A stretch of 64,000 nucleotides of DNA, taken from the NCBI RefSeq assembly GCF_943734655.1, contig NC_071355.1, positions 72,067,449 to 72,131,448 of the forward strand. The letters run 5' to 3'. How positions within the stretch are numbered: position 1 is the first letter of the stretch; each line of letters starts with the position of its first letter. The notes under the pieces were generated by a model. That model had not been told where the DNA came from and did not search any database. It was given only the letters and a program-made list of their open reading frames with translations. This DNA is from Sabethes cyaneus (lineage: Eukaryota; Arthropoda; Insecta; Diptera; Culicidae). Below, piece after piece: positions 21,466-33,896 of the stretch. The translations under genes were made by a program, and so were the position numbers.

Positions 21466-23990
21466 CGACAAACTTCGTATTGCCACAAATTAACCTGTGT
21501 TGTACATAAATCATGAATCTCGGATGATCTTTGTCACTATCTCGAGTTTTGCAAGCCCCCCAGTGGGCGGCGCTTCCGACGGCGGGTCACCGGCAACACT
21601 CGCGACCGGCTCGTCCTGAATGATCTAGTGTTACTATAGATAGTTTTTCTGGTCTTGTTATTGATTAATGTTTTATGGAAGAGTCTCGAATTTCTCGAGT
21701 TGGATTAGTTTTTGAGTTTCGCAAAAATTTCTGTTTTATTTGTATGAGAGTCCATATCCCCCTACCACAGGGGTGAGAGGTCTCTAACTATCATAAAATA
21801 AATTCAAGACTCAAAAATCTCCTACATGCTAAATTTGGTTCCATTTGCTTGATTAGTACTCAAATTATAAGGAAATTTGTATTTCATTTGTATGGGAGCC
21901 CACCCTCTTAAAAGGGAAAGGGGTCGTAATACACCACAGAAAAAAAATTCTGCCATCTAAAACTCTCACATGCCAAATTTGGTTCCATTTGCTTGATTAG
22001 TTCTAAAGTTATGAGCAAATTTGTATTTCGTTTGAATGGGAGCCCCCCCCTCCTAAAAAGGTAAGAAGTCCTAATTCATAATGGGAAAAATGGTTGCCTC
22101 CAAAAACACCCACATGCCAAATATGGTTCCATTTACTTGATTAGTTCTCGAATTATGAGGAAATTTGTATTTCATTTGTGTAGAAGCCCCCCCTCTTGAA
22201 GTGTGGAAGGATCCTAATTCACCGTAGAAAATATTTTTGCCTCCAAAAACCTCCACATGCCGAATTTGGTTCTATTTTCTTGATTAGTTCTCGAGTTATG
22301 GGGAAATTTGTATTTCATTTGTATTGGAGCCCCCTCTCCTAATGTGGGAAGAGGTCCTAATTCATCACAGAAAAAATTCTTGCCTCCAAAAACACCTACA
22401 CGCCAAATTTGGTTCCATTTGCTGGATTAGTTCTCGAGTTATGAGGAAATTTGTATTTCGTTTGTATAGGACCCCCCCTCCTAAAGTGGGAAGGGGTCCC
22501 AGTTCATCATTGAAAAAAAAAATTGTCTCCAAAAACACACATATGCCAAATTTGGTTCAATTCGCTTGATTAGTTCTCGAGTTATGAGGAAATTTGTATT
22601 TCATTTGTACAGGAGCCCCTCCTCTTAAAGTGGGGAGGGGTCCTAATTCACCATAGAAAATTTTCTTGCTCTCGAAAACCTTCACATGCCAAATTTGGTT
22701 GCATTTGCTTGATTAGTTCTCGAGTTATGAGGAAATTTGTATGGAAGCCTCCCTTCTTAAAGGGGAGAGGAGTTATAATTCCTCTTACAAAGAGGGGAGC
22801 GGTCTCAATTCACCATAGAATAAATTCTTGTCACCAAAAAAAACACCCACATGCCAAATGTTGTTCTATTGCTTGATTAGTTCTCGAGTTAGGAGGAAAT
22901 TTGTATTTCATTTGTATAGGAGCCCCCCCTCTTAGAGTGGGGAGGGGTCCTAATTCACCGTAGAAAATTTTCCTGCCCTCGAAAACCTTCACATGCCAAA
23001 TTTGGTTCCATTTGCTTGATTAGTTCTCGAGTTATGAGGAAATTTGTATGGAAGCCCCCCCTCTTAAAGGGGAGAGGAGTTACAATTCCCCTTATAAAGA
23101 GGGAGGGGTCTCAATTTACCATAGAATAAATTCTTGTCACCGAAAACACCCACATGCCAAATTTGGTTCTATTTGCTTGATTAGTTCTCGAGTTATGAGG
23201 AAATTTGTATTTCATTTGTATAGGAGCCCCCCCTCCTAAAGTGGGGAGAGGTTCTTATTCATCATAGAAAAAATTCTTGCCTCCAAAAACACCTACATGC
23301 CAAATTTGGTTCCATTTGCTGGATTAGCTCTCGAGTTATAAGGAAATTTGTATTTCGTTTGTATAGGAGCCCCCCCCCCCCACTTAAAGTGGGGAGGGGT
23401 CCCAATTCATCATAGAAAAAAATTTTGTCTCCAAAAACACACACATGCCAAATTTGGTTCCATTTGCTTGATTAGTTCTCGAGTTATGAGGAAATTGGTA
23501 TTTCATTTGTACATGAGCCCCCCCTCTTAAAGTGAGGAGGGGTCCTAATTCAACATAGAAAATTTTCTTGCCCTCGAAAACTTTCACATGCCAAATTTGG
23601 TTCCATTTGCTTGATTAGTTCTCGAGTTATGAGGAAATTTGTATGGAAACCCCCCCTCTTAAAGGGGAGAGGAGTTATAATTCCCCTTATAAAGAGGGGA
23701 GGGGTCTCAAATTACCCTAGAATAAATTCTTGTCACCGAAAACACCCACATGCCAAATTTGGTTCTATTTGCTTGATTAGTTCTCGAGTTATGCAGAAAT
23801 TTGTGTTTCATTTGTATGGGAGCCCCCCCCTCTTAGTGGGGGGAGGGGTCTCTAACCATCACTAAAACCTTTCCTGGCCCCAAAAACCTCTACATGCAAA
23901 TTTTCACGCCGATTGGTTCAGTAGTTTTTGATTCTATAAGGAACACAGGACAGACAGACAGAAATCCATTTTTATAGGTATAGATGTCAA
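21466..23990 (+). repeat. Interspersed element with a 14-copy tandem array of about 145 bp
   Basis: The element starts ACTAGCTGACCCGACAAACT (21466) and ends near CAGACAGACAGAAATCC and TATAGGTATAGATG (23950-23987), the usual border style of a widespread arthropod repeat. The middle (about 21730-23900) holds about 14 units centred on TGCTTGATTAGTTCTCGAGT, each with CATGCCAAATTTGGTTCC and a GAGCCCCCCCTC run. Some units differ by an extra GGGGAGAGGAGTTA segment, giving a higher-order pattern. Open frames here merely translate the array. Confidence 0.85.
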
Positions 23991-24551
23991 TATCACGCTG
24001 AAATACCTTATAGTATATTAGTTTTGATCGATGGCTGATCCCTTGAAGTTTGGTCTAAAGCTATGCTAAATATGACGATACAACGGAGTTTGAAAGTTAC
24101 GCGGAAGTAAAACTTGACCGTACGCTCTTGAAATCGCAAACTTTACATTCACAAAATTTTGATGGGAAGAAATGTTTGGAACGAAAATAATGCGCTTTGC
24201 GTTGCGCTTTTCATCCTCCAGGTTCTATTGCTGGTTTACCATTGGTCTCAGATGGAACTTTTTGCTTCATGTTGCCATTCACTAAAATAAGTTTTGTTTT
24301 AAATTAACTTATACCATAACTCATTTTCACGAAATGTTAAACTTACCTTGTTAAATTTGCCTTTTGAGGTGCAAGACGCTTCCCGTAGAGCGGGTTTGAA
24401 GCAAAATAAAAACAAATTTTCTCGCTCATCATTACTGAAAGGCACTTCAAAATACTGGTCTTGGAGAATTGGACGACTGTATACTACATGCTGTATCTGG
24501 AACTGACAGAAGGCAGTGTCAACTTCACATTTCAATAAAAACCACTAATAA
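23991..24551. other. Intron sequence, no gene seen
   Basis: The 78-codon minus-strand frame at 24299-24535 has no recognisable motif and no support as a gene. Confidence 0.4.
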
Positions 24552-24640
24552 TAGGCCGTATGAATAAAAGAGTTAGAGTAAATGCTCCCATACAATCTAA
24601 ACGGGAAAAGCAAAGTAAACTGTTTTATTCATACGGCCTA
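24552..24640. mobile_element. 89-bp MITE with TAGGCCGTATGAATAAAA ends
   Basis: The 18-base terminal repeat TAGGCCGTATGAATAAAA (24552-24569) is perfectly inverted at 24623-24640. There is no coding capacity. Confidence 0.8.
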
Positions 24641-24669
24641 ATAACTTACTATAGTGATCGAACACAACA

Positions 24670-25690
24670 CTTATCATACGGGTCTCTTTGATTCGGTGCA
24701 TAATTACACTAGACAAATCTACAGCTGCAAGCATTGCAGTTTAGTGTTTTGTATTTTGATTTTTTCTGTTGTACGGATAAATTGTTACAGTCATGTGAGC
24801 GTTTCTCCCTCTTCCTGTCAGCAACCTCCTGTTATCAGCTCCTTCTTTTGTCTCATCATCACATGAGGAAGAGCCGTCCAAACATTTCGGAGTCTTCCCC
24901 CTGTTACTCCCCCACCTCTTTTGCCTACCCCTTCAGTTCTGATTCTCTTATATTAAGGAACATGTATAAAAGTTTGATAAAGAACGGTCAAGGCGTTTCG
25001 GAGCTATCGTCTCCCCCCTATTAGTCCACCCCCTTTGTCAACTCCCGGTGCTGATTCCCAGATGTCAAAGAACATGTGAGCCAACTTTGATAAAGAACGG
25101 CCAAGACGTATCGGAGTGATGGGCTCCCCCCTATTAGGGACCCTCCCCCATCGTTTTTGCTAACCCCCCAGTGCTGATTCTCTTATGTCAAAGAGCATGT
25201 GTGCCAAGTTTGATGAATAACCGTCCAGGCATTTCGGAGTTATGGCCTCCCCCCTGTTACGACCCCCCCTTTTATTTCGGAGTTATGGTCTCCCCCCTAT
25301 TAGTTTCCCTCCCCTCTTTGTCAACCGTGCTATTTCCCTGATGTCAAGGAACATGTGTGCCAAGTTTGATAAAGAACGGTCAAGGCGTTTCGGAGTTATG
25401 GCCTCCCCCATATTAGGGACCCTTCCTCCTATCAGGGAACCTCCCTCCCTCGTGCTGATTCTCTTATGCCAAGGAACGATTGTGCCAAGTTTGATGAATA
25501 ACCGTCCAAGCATTTCGGAGTTAGGGTCTCTCCCCCTGTTACGAACCCCCCTCCCCTTTTTGTCAACCCCCCAGTGCTGATTCTCTTGTATCAAGGAACA
25601 TGTGTGCCAAGTTTGGTGGAGATCGGTCAAAGCGTTCTGGAATTATGGCGGAACATACAAACATACTCATGCTCACTTTTATATATATAG
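24670..25690 (+). repeat. Interspersed repeat with GTGCCAAGTTTGATRAA units (copy 1)
   Basis: Five or six diverged units of about 130-150 bases contain TGTGCCAAGTTTGATGAATA, CGTCCAAGCATTTCGGAGTT and CTCCCCCCTATTAG. The block ends with ATACAAACATACTCATGCTC and a TATATATAGAT border. A truncated second copy, preserving the same 5' 200 bases, lies at 55850-56280. The layout parallels the array at 21466-23990 but with a different unit. Confidence 0.75.
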
Positions 25691-25710
25691 ATAAATAGAT
25701 AAATAGATAG

Positions 25711-26059
25711 TAGAGATGGTCGGGTAGCGGAAAATTTGCCCGGAACCCGCACCCGTACCCGTACCCGCCGGGTTTGGGTCGGGTTCGGATATTGATAAAA
25801 AATAATTTGCGGGTTCGGGTCAGGTACGGGTTCTTAATTTTTGTTTTTGAAACCGGGTACGGGTCGAGTCGGGTATCCCTATTGACCACATTTAGCACTA
25901 AAGATGGTCGGGTACCCGGGCCCGTCGGGTTGCGGTCGGGTTCGGGTATCAAAAATAATAAACTTGTGAGTTCGGGTCGGGTACGGGTTTTAAATTTTTT
26001 TTTTTGATCGGGTACGGGTCGGGTTCGGGTATTCAAATTTTCATATCCGACCATCTCTA
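25711..26059. mobile_element. hAT-like MITE rich in GGGTTCGGGTA, with 8-bp flanking duplication
   Basis: TAGAGATGGTCGG at 25711 and its inverse CCGACCATCTCTA ending at 26059 are the terminal repeats. ATAGATAG lies on both sides (25703-25710 and 26060-26067), an 8-base duplication as in hAT elements, though the flanks are themselves GATA-repeat DNA, which weakens that evidence. The inside is built from many GGGTACGGGTCGGGTTCGGG-type stretches in both orientations. Confidence 0.7.
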
Positions 26060-26250
26060 ATAGATAGATAGATATATGGACACGTGTTACGCGTACTCTA
26101 TTTGGGCCATTTTCATCTGATTTTGTCGTAAATGAATCGGAAAGAAAATGCCGTAAATAAATCGGAAAGGCCGTGAAAATCGAAAAGTTTCCTTGGGAAA
26201 ATTGAGGAGAGCTCGAATTTTCGAATATTGTTTTCGTTAATAGTTTCACA

Positions 26251-26342
26251 CCCAAGCAACTATTTGAGTTTCATTATACTCTTATGAACACAATTGGCTA
26301 TCAAAACATAAGAGTGCAATAAAACTCATATTGCTGACTGGG
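26251..26342. mobile_element. Small hairpin MITE with CCCAAGCAAC end
   Basis: CCCAAGCAACTATTTGAGTT at the left and a diverged inverse ending TTGCTGACTGGG at the right form about 36-base arms around CTCTTATG/CATAAGAG. The terminal decamer resembles that of the larger elements at 821 and 10130. Confidence 0.55.
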
Positions 26343-27283
26343 TAGACAACATGCTTACGCAATTTCATGAAATTCTAAGACCCTTCAGCCCAAACTTGTG
26401 CACTCATTTTGATGCCCACCTGCGATTACTATCATAACAGTAGGACTTGATCTCGACCGATATTTAGAAATTTCACTTCACCTGGAATTGTAACTCTCTA
26501 TGTAACGCAACAACCAAAGTGCAGACTGCATTGTTGCGAAGGTGTCAAATTATTCGGCCAATAATACCAGAGTTCACATTCGTTCTTGATCGTTGAACTT
26601 TGTTAGAAGCCATGTAAATTCATCCCTTCCTGAAATGTAAATTCTCCACTCAGTCAGTAGCTAGCAGGTGTAAACTAGTCAGACAATTATCCGCTGTACT
26701 GCACCTCGTTCAAACACTGTAAACATTTCCACACGGAAGCTTCTGTCCGTTTCGAATGCAAATTCCCATCTATCACATATGCAGCGCATTCATTTGCACT
26801 TACATTACTGCCACAGATCACAGCACGTCCCATTTCATAAATCGCTTTTAGTGCACGAAATCCGTATTTCGCCAGGTGGAAATTTGGAATGCTTTCCCAG
26901 AATACACACACCCGCACGTTAGTGGCTAGTTAATTAGTGCCAAATTCTTCAACAATAGAATCTAATCGGTTTCAATGCCAACGGGGAACAAATCACCCAT
27001 CCAAATAACTGATTATACCTCTTCTCTACTCTGTATTTGCATAACCTGCATTGTGGCGGTCAAACTGCTAAAAACATTAACCAATTCAACAACACGTTTC
27101 CATACCGCACCAAAAAAATGTCTGACACATGCGAAAACCGTTAACTCATGTCCTCCATCGGTTGTGGCTCTGTGTGTGTATGTGCATTTGGGTGCATTAA
27201 AATGCTGGATTATGGAAAATCGCACATCTAACAACCTAACCAACCGCGGTGGTTTTATCCGCCTATCCGCCGACCTACCGCAG
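26343..27283. other. End of the 21-kb intron, no gene seen
   Basis: Non-coding. The acceptor for the next exon is CGACCTACCGCAG at 27271-27283. Open frames at 26687-26917 and 26975-27301 are not supported by motifs. Confidence 0.45.
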
Positions 27284-27861
27284 GCGATGATGACAGCATA
27301 AGTCAGTCAGCCGGGTCTGGCTCGGCACCGTCGGCCGGGGGAACGCTTCCGGTGCAACCGAGTCCGCAGCGTTACATAGTCGAAACCATCACGATGACAA
27401 CCGTCACCGAACGGCGGATCATCCAAAAGACCCAAACTGATACGGAACCTCCGCCGCCGCCGCCGCCGACAACGACGGCGGCTGCTTCAATTGCTATCGT
27501 TACAGTGACATCGAGCAACGAGACTGGATCGACGGCGGTGCCTGCCTCGGCCGCCCACACCGGTAGCAGCAATAGCCTCAGCAACAACAACGACCTTCGA
27601 GCAATGCAACAAAAATCGGCGACTGCAAAAACTGGGCCGGCGGATCAATCCTCAGCCCTGGCGAACAACCACTACGAACTGGGAAAACACAAACCGCTTA
27701 GTACGGCACAGGCAATCAGTGGCATCCTCAAGGGTGGAAAACTGTGGAAAAATGAACAGCAACAGCAGCAGCAACAGCAGCATCAGCAACAACAACAACA
27801 GCAACACCAGCAGGCCCATCTTCATCAGCACGCGCAGCAGCAGAATCAACCACCGGCACAG
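27284..27861 (+). CDS. Exon of large unrecognised host gene (poly-Pro and poly-Gln segments)
   Basis: The exon runs from the acceptor CTACCGCAG to the donor CACAG|GTGAGT. The previous exon's last G plus GC makes Gly, and the frame then stays open for 192 codons. It opens with an acidic Ser-rich patch (GDDDSISQS), then YIVETITMTTVTERRIIQ, a run of seven Pro, a Ser/Asn/Thr-rich linker, a short ordered-looking block (STAQAISGILKGGKLWKNE) and a Gln/His run of about 40 residues encoded by CAG/CAA repeats. It ends in phase 0. The poly-Gln tract is likely length-polymorphic. The product is probably a largely disordered adaptor-type protein; no enzyme motif is visible. Confidence 0.8.
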
Positions 27862-28913
27862 GTGAGTTTTTTTTTGTTTACAGTATCTTATCGAAATTGG
27901 GTGCTTTCCGCTACATTTATTACCTATTGGTTTAAAAATAAAAGGCTTTGATTTATTGTCACGGCCAGCCAGTATGCAGTTTTAGAATAACTGTTAATTT
28001 TATTATCCAGCTGCGAAATTTATGAGCTTTGCTCTGCTCAAAAGCAAGGGTTTGCACTATTGCAATGATCATGGTTTATAGCCATTGGAGAAACTCGAGG
28101 AGGGATAGCGCCGCATCATATTTTCTGAAGCACACTACAATGCACGTTTTGAAAGTAGACTATTTTTTCTATCATTATTATCAAGTGTAAACACACTAAA
28201 TTGTTTGTATCAAGTGTAAACACACTAAACTAATTTGTTCAGCAAAAAAGTAAATCTTATAGATTATCAAATCACAGTTTCCGGTGCCAAAATGCAATGT
28301 TTCCAAACCAAGGAAACTCAACTAAGCTGTGACACTGGATTGTCAACCACAGGATAGAAACTTTTCGTTTCCATCGGATATTGTTCAGGAAAGAGAGAGT
28401 TATTTATTGTGAAAACAATTTCCTTCGGTACTGTATTATAGCTTAAGCTAGTAATCCGGCCCTGAAAGCGATGCTTCGATTTATGTTTGTTATTTTCATC
28501 AATCAAAAATAACGATTGCTCCGTCAAGGTTTCCCTAGAGCTACGGTAATCCTGTTTATTAGCTTCAGATTCTGACTTAATATTTTAATCGGCAAAAATG
28601 AGCATTCGAAAAATCTTCCTTTTGATCTACCGTTCTGAAGAAACGAAGCAAATGATGTTGCAACTAGGAGGTACGTTGAAGCACGAAGGATAGATAAGTA
28701 CCCGAGCACTTTCTGAGCTGGACTGGGTCGGGGGGTCTGAACTGCAGAGCTCAGCGATTGATTAAAGAGCATCTAATGAAAGTAGCAATATTATTGGAAT
28801 TCTCTCCCAATAGACAGGATTTTCCAACCGAAGGCACTCGAATACTAATCAATTTTACCGCTTGCTTCCGTTTCTGTCTTCCGTTTCTCTCTTCTACTTC
28901 TTTTTTTCTGCAG
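27862..28913. other. 1.05-kb intron
   Basis: Bounded by GTGAGT and a long pyrimidine tract ending TTTTTTTCTGCAG. No internal element was identified. Confidence 0.7.
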
Positions 28914-29527
28914 CATGACGATTCAACGAACGTGACATCGGACGAGGAAACCAGCTCGAAACGGTCGGTTCGGTTCACCGAGGAGTCCACCATCCGGGAG
29001 GCCTGCTGCGACGGAGAGGTTCAGTCCGGTCTCGGCGAAGGTGAAATGGGCACCGGAAAGCCTATTAACTATATGTCGGATACGCTGAAGCGGCACTCGT
29101 CCAGTCTGTTCCACAATGCGCTCCGACCGAATTCGGCCGTTCGGCAGCTGTTTCCGAGTTCAGCAATCAGTCCGTTGCTTTCGTCGGCCGGTTGTGCGAC
29201 GGTGATGACGGTGGCCACGGCCACCACCACCATGGCAACGGGCGTACAGATGGCGGCAGTGAACACGACCAGCGCCAGCACGGCCGGTAACCCAACGGCA
29301 CTAACGCAGGAGGCACTGAAGGCTTTTGATGACTCGAAAAAACCCGCCCTGGTCCACCAGCACAGTATCACCAGCAATAGCAGTAGCAGTAACATCAATC
29401 CGGCCGCCGGTGGCGGTTCGGTAACGACCGGCAGCCCGGGTGGTTCCTGCGGGACGGAAACGGACACCATTCGAAGGACGATCGAACGGAATGCCCTTCG
29501 CCGGTCACTCATCAAGTATGAACCGAA
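28914..29527 (+). CDS. Exon of large unrecognised host gene (SKRSVRFTEE block)
   Basis: Entered in phase 0 at HDDSTNVTSDEE and open for 204 codons plus two bases, ending before the donor CGAA|GTGAGT. It holds an acidic Ser-rich patch, the basic block SSKRSVRFTEESTIRE (a plausible phospho-regulated site, by inference), a region of Ala/Thr/Ser low complexity, and a charged C-terminal block (DTIRRTIERNALRRSLIKYE) that looks helical. The two leftover bases AA join G at 61519 to encode Lys, so this basic helix continues directly into KKIPVRDVTSLEERIRQL across the 32-kb intron. The continuity of the charged block across that junction is good evidence that the exons belong together. Confidence 0.8.
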
Positions 29528-30086
29528 GTGAGTAAATAACTGATTTGTTGATTTATATGTGATACATTTACAAATTTTTCGATTTCAAATGTCGATTTTC
29601 AAGTATCAAATGTTCAAAGCACAGTTTATATAAAACATACTTACATCCAATTTGAGAACTTTTTCTGCACTTTTTATAAAGTCACACTGTTTTAAAAGAA
29701 CAAACCTTTAGCGTTAATTCAGCTGAAAGTGTAATAAATTGTCAACAATTTGTAGAGCACTGTTTTGGATGCGAAGATATTGTTTATTGCATCTCAGTTG
29801 TTATCACAGCGGTTGCAGTCAACTATACTCGTTTTGAACCAAAATCGGCTCAAGCTGTCCTCACATTCAATTTCGAAAAACACATGCTGCTTGAGTAAAC
29901 GCTCGTACAGTGGCACCTCTCCCTCTTTAATATTTTAATACCTATGCAGCAAATCGATACTCGATTTAATCTATTGGGTAGTTAAAATGTTTTTTTTCTG
30001 CAATCAAGAATTGATACGTTAGTCAAAATATTCGAAAACCATTTCACAAAAAAAATAACTGAACATTAAAAACAATATTTTTGTAG
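29528..30086. other. Start of the 32-kb intron
   Basis: AT-rich and non-coding, up to the 3' end of a degenerate RTE LINE. Confidence 0.5.
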
Positions 30087-30510
30087 TTCTTCAAGCAACA
30101 TAGAGTCTGGGTGGTTTTGCTGGGCATCTAGTTTTTCTTTCGGTCCTGGACAGCTCGTCGCCAATTCGCTGAGCGTCTCGACACACGCAAGTTGGTTTCA
30201 ACCTGGTCGAGACATCTAACACGTTGGACCTCTCTATTCTTGGGGCCAGTGGGGTTCTTGAAGAAAACGGATTTCACTGCACAGTCGTTTGGCATTCTTG
30301 AAACGTGATCGGCCCACTGTAGTCTCCTAACTTTCGCCAGATCTACGATGAAAATGTTTCCAAGTAGTGCTTGCAGCTCGTAGTAGTTTATGTAGTTTAT
30401 GTAGCGTCGAAGCGTCTTGCCGAGGGAAAAGAAGGGCCGACTTCCAGCTTCAATGTGCTGTTGAGTCTCCTTACTCGTATTATTGTCGGCGGTTACCAGA
30501 GATCCTAAAT

Positions 30511-33500
30511 AGGGTAAAGAACTAGTTTTAAGCAGTCTAAGCGGGTCACTGATTGTTTTACCTTATTACAAGCGATGGGTTGACTAAGTGGGGGATATCA
30601 GCATACCAATCTTCTTGCTATCTTTAGTTCTTCAAGCTGTTACCATTGGAAGACACTATTGTTGAGCTAAACTTATGATTTTTCGCTTTAAAAGTTGGGG
30701 CGATGGAACTAATTTTGAACACACCGAACCCATTTTCACCCGCAGGGTGCTGTTTTCAGCAATCCTGAAATCTGAATTTTTTTACGTCCCGTTAAAAAAT
30801 CCCTCGAACTTTTCCCCCTATTCAGTAAGTTCGCGTTCCTATCCGCGACCTACTAATCGGCATCTGATGCGTAATCGGCATAGCGTATCGGCATATGCGT
30901 AAAATGCCATCTGTCTAAATTGTTTATCGGGGCATACACTCACCGCACCGTTCGGCAAACGGTATTCGTCGTCTCTTTTATTCTCTTGTGTTCTTATGGG
31001 AAACTGCGAGTTTGACGTCTCACTCGCTGTTCATAAGGATGGTGGGAGAACAAAAGAGGCAAACATAGAAGTGCACACGATCTAACTTTAGAACAGTGTT
31101 GTCAAAGCAAATAACATTGAAACACATCGTTGCTTCATTAAATCACTGAGAATTATGAACATCCTTTTCTCTTAAAAGTATTGAACCACGTTTTCACCAT
31201 AGGAGGTTTCAGTTAATTTCAAACTAAAAATTCTTATTTCCAGAACCGAAACAGTATCTTGGCAACACGATAGTTCATCAGTTGTGCTGCAGCTGCTGCT
31301 ACTGGTGAACAGGTTCCATCAATTCAGAATTTGTTTTCAGTTTTGTTAGAAAATAATAAAACTTTCGGCTAGTGACAAAGCCTTAGATAATAGAAAAAAC
31401 CCGATTTAATCCACCTAGTGGTGAAAGGAACCTTTGTTATACGGTCTTTCTTGCTATTTGAGATAGAAATCGACACGTCTTCGGAGTATAATTCATCTAT
31501 TGGTTAACGTTACGTACTGCGTTGCTTTACATAAAATTTTTCAAAATTGAATAAGTTTGCAAAATTTGAACAAAATATGACCACCATTTTGATAGATCCT
31601 TTTTTCATGAAAGTGCTGAATAAAGATAAGTAAGTTGTTAATAATTTGAGTAAGTGCAAGTAAAAGTAAGTTGTAAGAGCAAATATTATTCTTGAACATA
31701 TACATTGCGTAGTAAAGGTCTAGTTTATAGATTTTTGAACTATGCATAATTTCCTGTAATGCCTATTTGATTCACACCAATAAAGTTTTCCAGAATAAAT
31801 TTCATCAATTTTTATTAACCTTCGGCTACTCACGCTGTTATATTTTGTACAACACGTGTAGGTTTTCGAACGCCATATTGTTATAAAGTTACAAATCGTT
31901 GTGTAACTAACGTATATTCTTCAATAAACTTTTTATGAGCAAAATGTCATAATTAGTCAATGCATTAATACTTTAAATTGTTGAAAAAATAGATCAGCAT
32001 AAACTGACATCACAGAAATGAAGCATCCATATGAGGTGTACCGGAATTGGCCCAACTGGAATTTTCTCTCGTTTCTTCATATGGAAAAATGGTGTCTATG
32101 TGCATCAAAACAATCAGCAATAATGTAAAATGTTTAAAATGTATCCGTCTGTTGGTAGTCGAGTGATTCGGGGTCAAAATTAGGGTATTTTTTATAATCA
32201 AAGTTCTAAAGTTCCTAAACAAGCAAACGTAGAGGTTTACTATATTCAGAAAAATTATGTATTTTTACTATTTGTGCAACTTTGTAATACATGAAAAAGT
32301 CATACAACAATTACGAAAAGAGCTAAAATGAAAAACTGATTTCACTAATTCATATACAATAAATAAGATTTTTCTAGCTTCGCTGAAGAGATAGAGGGTT
32401 ACTGTCTTCAGCAAAATTTCTTGTAATGATATGCTCTAAAACTTTGCAGAACACATCAATGTGTTATATTGAAACTGAAGAAAAACATTTTTTTTATTTC
32501 ACTTTTAGGGGGATTAATCAAAATTTAAATTGCACCAGACGATAGAACTTTCAATTTCAAGAAATTCTTCCAAAGGTTCGATAAACCTAAAACCAAGTTT
32601 TCCCAGTCAAAACTCTAGTGCGCATGTCTTTTTGGCTTCGGGCCATTGTGCGCGCGAGTAACCGTATTACAAAAGTTGGCGCGAGTGTTGGAGGGTTAAT
32701 ATCTTTTGATCGGCAAAACCAATTCTTCTGAAATTTTGCAGATATATTTGCAGCATTAAAATCTCTAGTTTGATGCAAAAATAATTCAAACTAGATAAAT
32801 CATCTTAGATGAAATAGTTATAAATTATTGTAAATTTTAATGTGTTGTATTCAATTGCTTATAATTTTCAAATTAAACGTCCAATCAAAAAACAAATCAA
32901 TAGTGATCTATTAGGCTATGTTACCTTTCAAATGAGACTAAAAGCGCCTAAGTCGGTTTAGCCATCTCTAAGAAACAGGCGATAATTATTACCTTGTCAA
33001 AACAGGTTTTTTAAGGATAACTTTTAAACTACTTGTTTGTTTTCAATAAAATTTACCCGAAAAATTTAGCATTAACAAGAGCTTTCATTCGATACCAAGA
33101 TCGTTGAAATCGGTCACTTGGTTCCGGAGAAAATCGTGTCACGTAATTTTCACGTTTTTACTTATAACTTTTAAACGAAATGTCGGACCTCGAACTAATT
33201 CAATAGTGATATACTAGGCAATAATACCTTTCAAACAAAAGTAATTGCGAACAAATAGGTTCAGCCATCTCCGAGAAACAGACGATAGAAAAGTTGCGCC
33301 CCGCACATACATACACACATACACACACACACACACACACACAGACATTGCTCAGTTCGTCGAACCCTATCGATTGGTATATGTGGCTCGGCCCTCCGGG
33401 CCTCGGATCAATTTCGTGTTTTTCGACCAATTCCTAAACCTTTGTTATAGTATAACAAAGGTAAAAAGAGACTGAATAATATGGTATGTGACAATTGAGT

Positions 33501-33800
33501 GCTTGACTTTCAGAGTGGTTGTAATCAGTGCTGAAAATTTGATGAATTCGTTAGTAGCGAGGTGGCGATTGCTGAAGAGCAGCTGAAAAACGTACGTTTT
33601 TGGACAACAATTTTTAATTCATCATATTTCTTGTCGGAAACCCAGTAAATTGTGTTTGTGTGAACCAAATGTATGGTTAAGTGATTTGTGAAGATGATCC
33701 TATCAAAAGATTTGGAAAATATGAATAAAAAAGTGCATTTTCGGATCATTTATGTTCAACTGATTAAAATAGGTAACACTGCTTAACTCGTTCCTTACCC
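30511..33800. mobile_element. Non-autonomous DNA element, GGGTAAAGAAC ends, TA target
   Basis: The left end GGGTAAAGAACTAGTTTTAA and the inverted right end GTTCCTTACCC form terminal repeats of about 25-30 bases with a few mismatches. TA precedes the left end and follows the right end. The RTE sequence on either side reads through when the element is removed, which confirms the borders. No transposase was found. The interior has a (CA)n tract at 33305-33343 and a palindromic ACCTTTGTTATA/TATAACAAAGGT motif near 33438, also seen at 31428, so further nested repeats are likely between about 31410 and 33470. Confidence 0.65.
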
Positions 33801-33896
33801 TATATAAACTCATCCGCCACTTTCAGTTGATCACCGTCAATAGTCACTGTCCGTAGGAGGCTAACGTTGTTTTCTCTGGAGCCTCTTCCTACCGTA

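Noticed and set aside
22071..23865. Many 60-84 codon frames on both strands
   Set aside because: Each repeats the same sequence because it translates the 145-bp tandem array.
25740..26040. Interstitial telomeric repeat
   Set aside because: The G-rich runs are irregular, occur in both orientations and are enclosed by hAT-type terminal repeats.
25563..26255. 230-codon minus-strand frame rich in Arg/Pro/Thr
   Set aside because: It runs through the GGGTTCGGGT MITE and neighbouring repeats; the RTRPEP periodicity is a repeat artefact.
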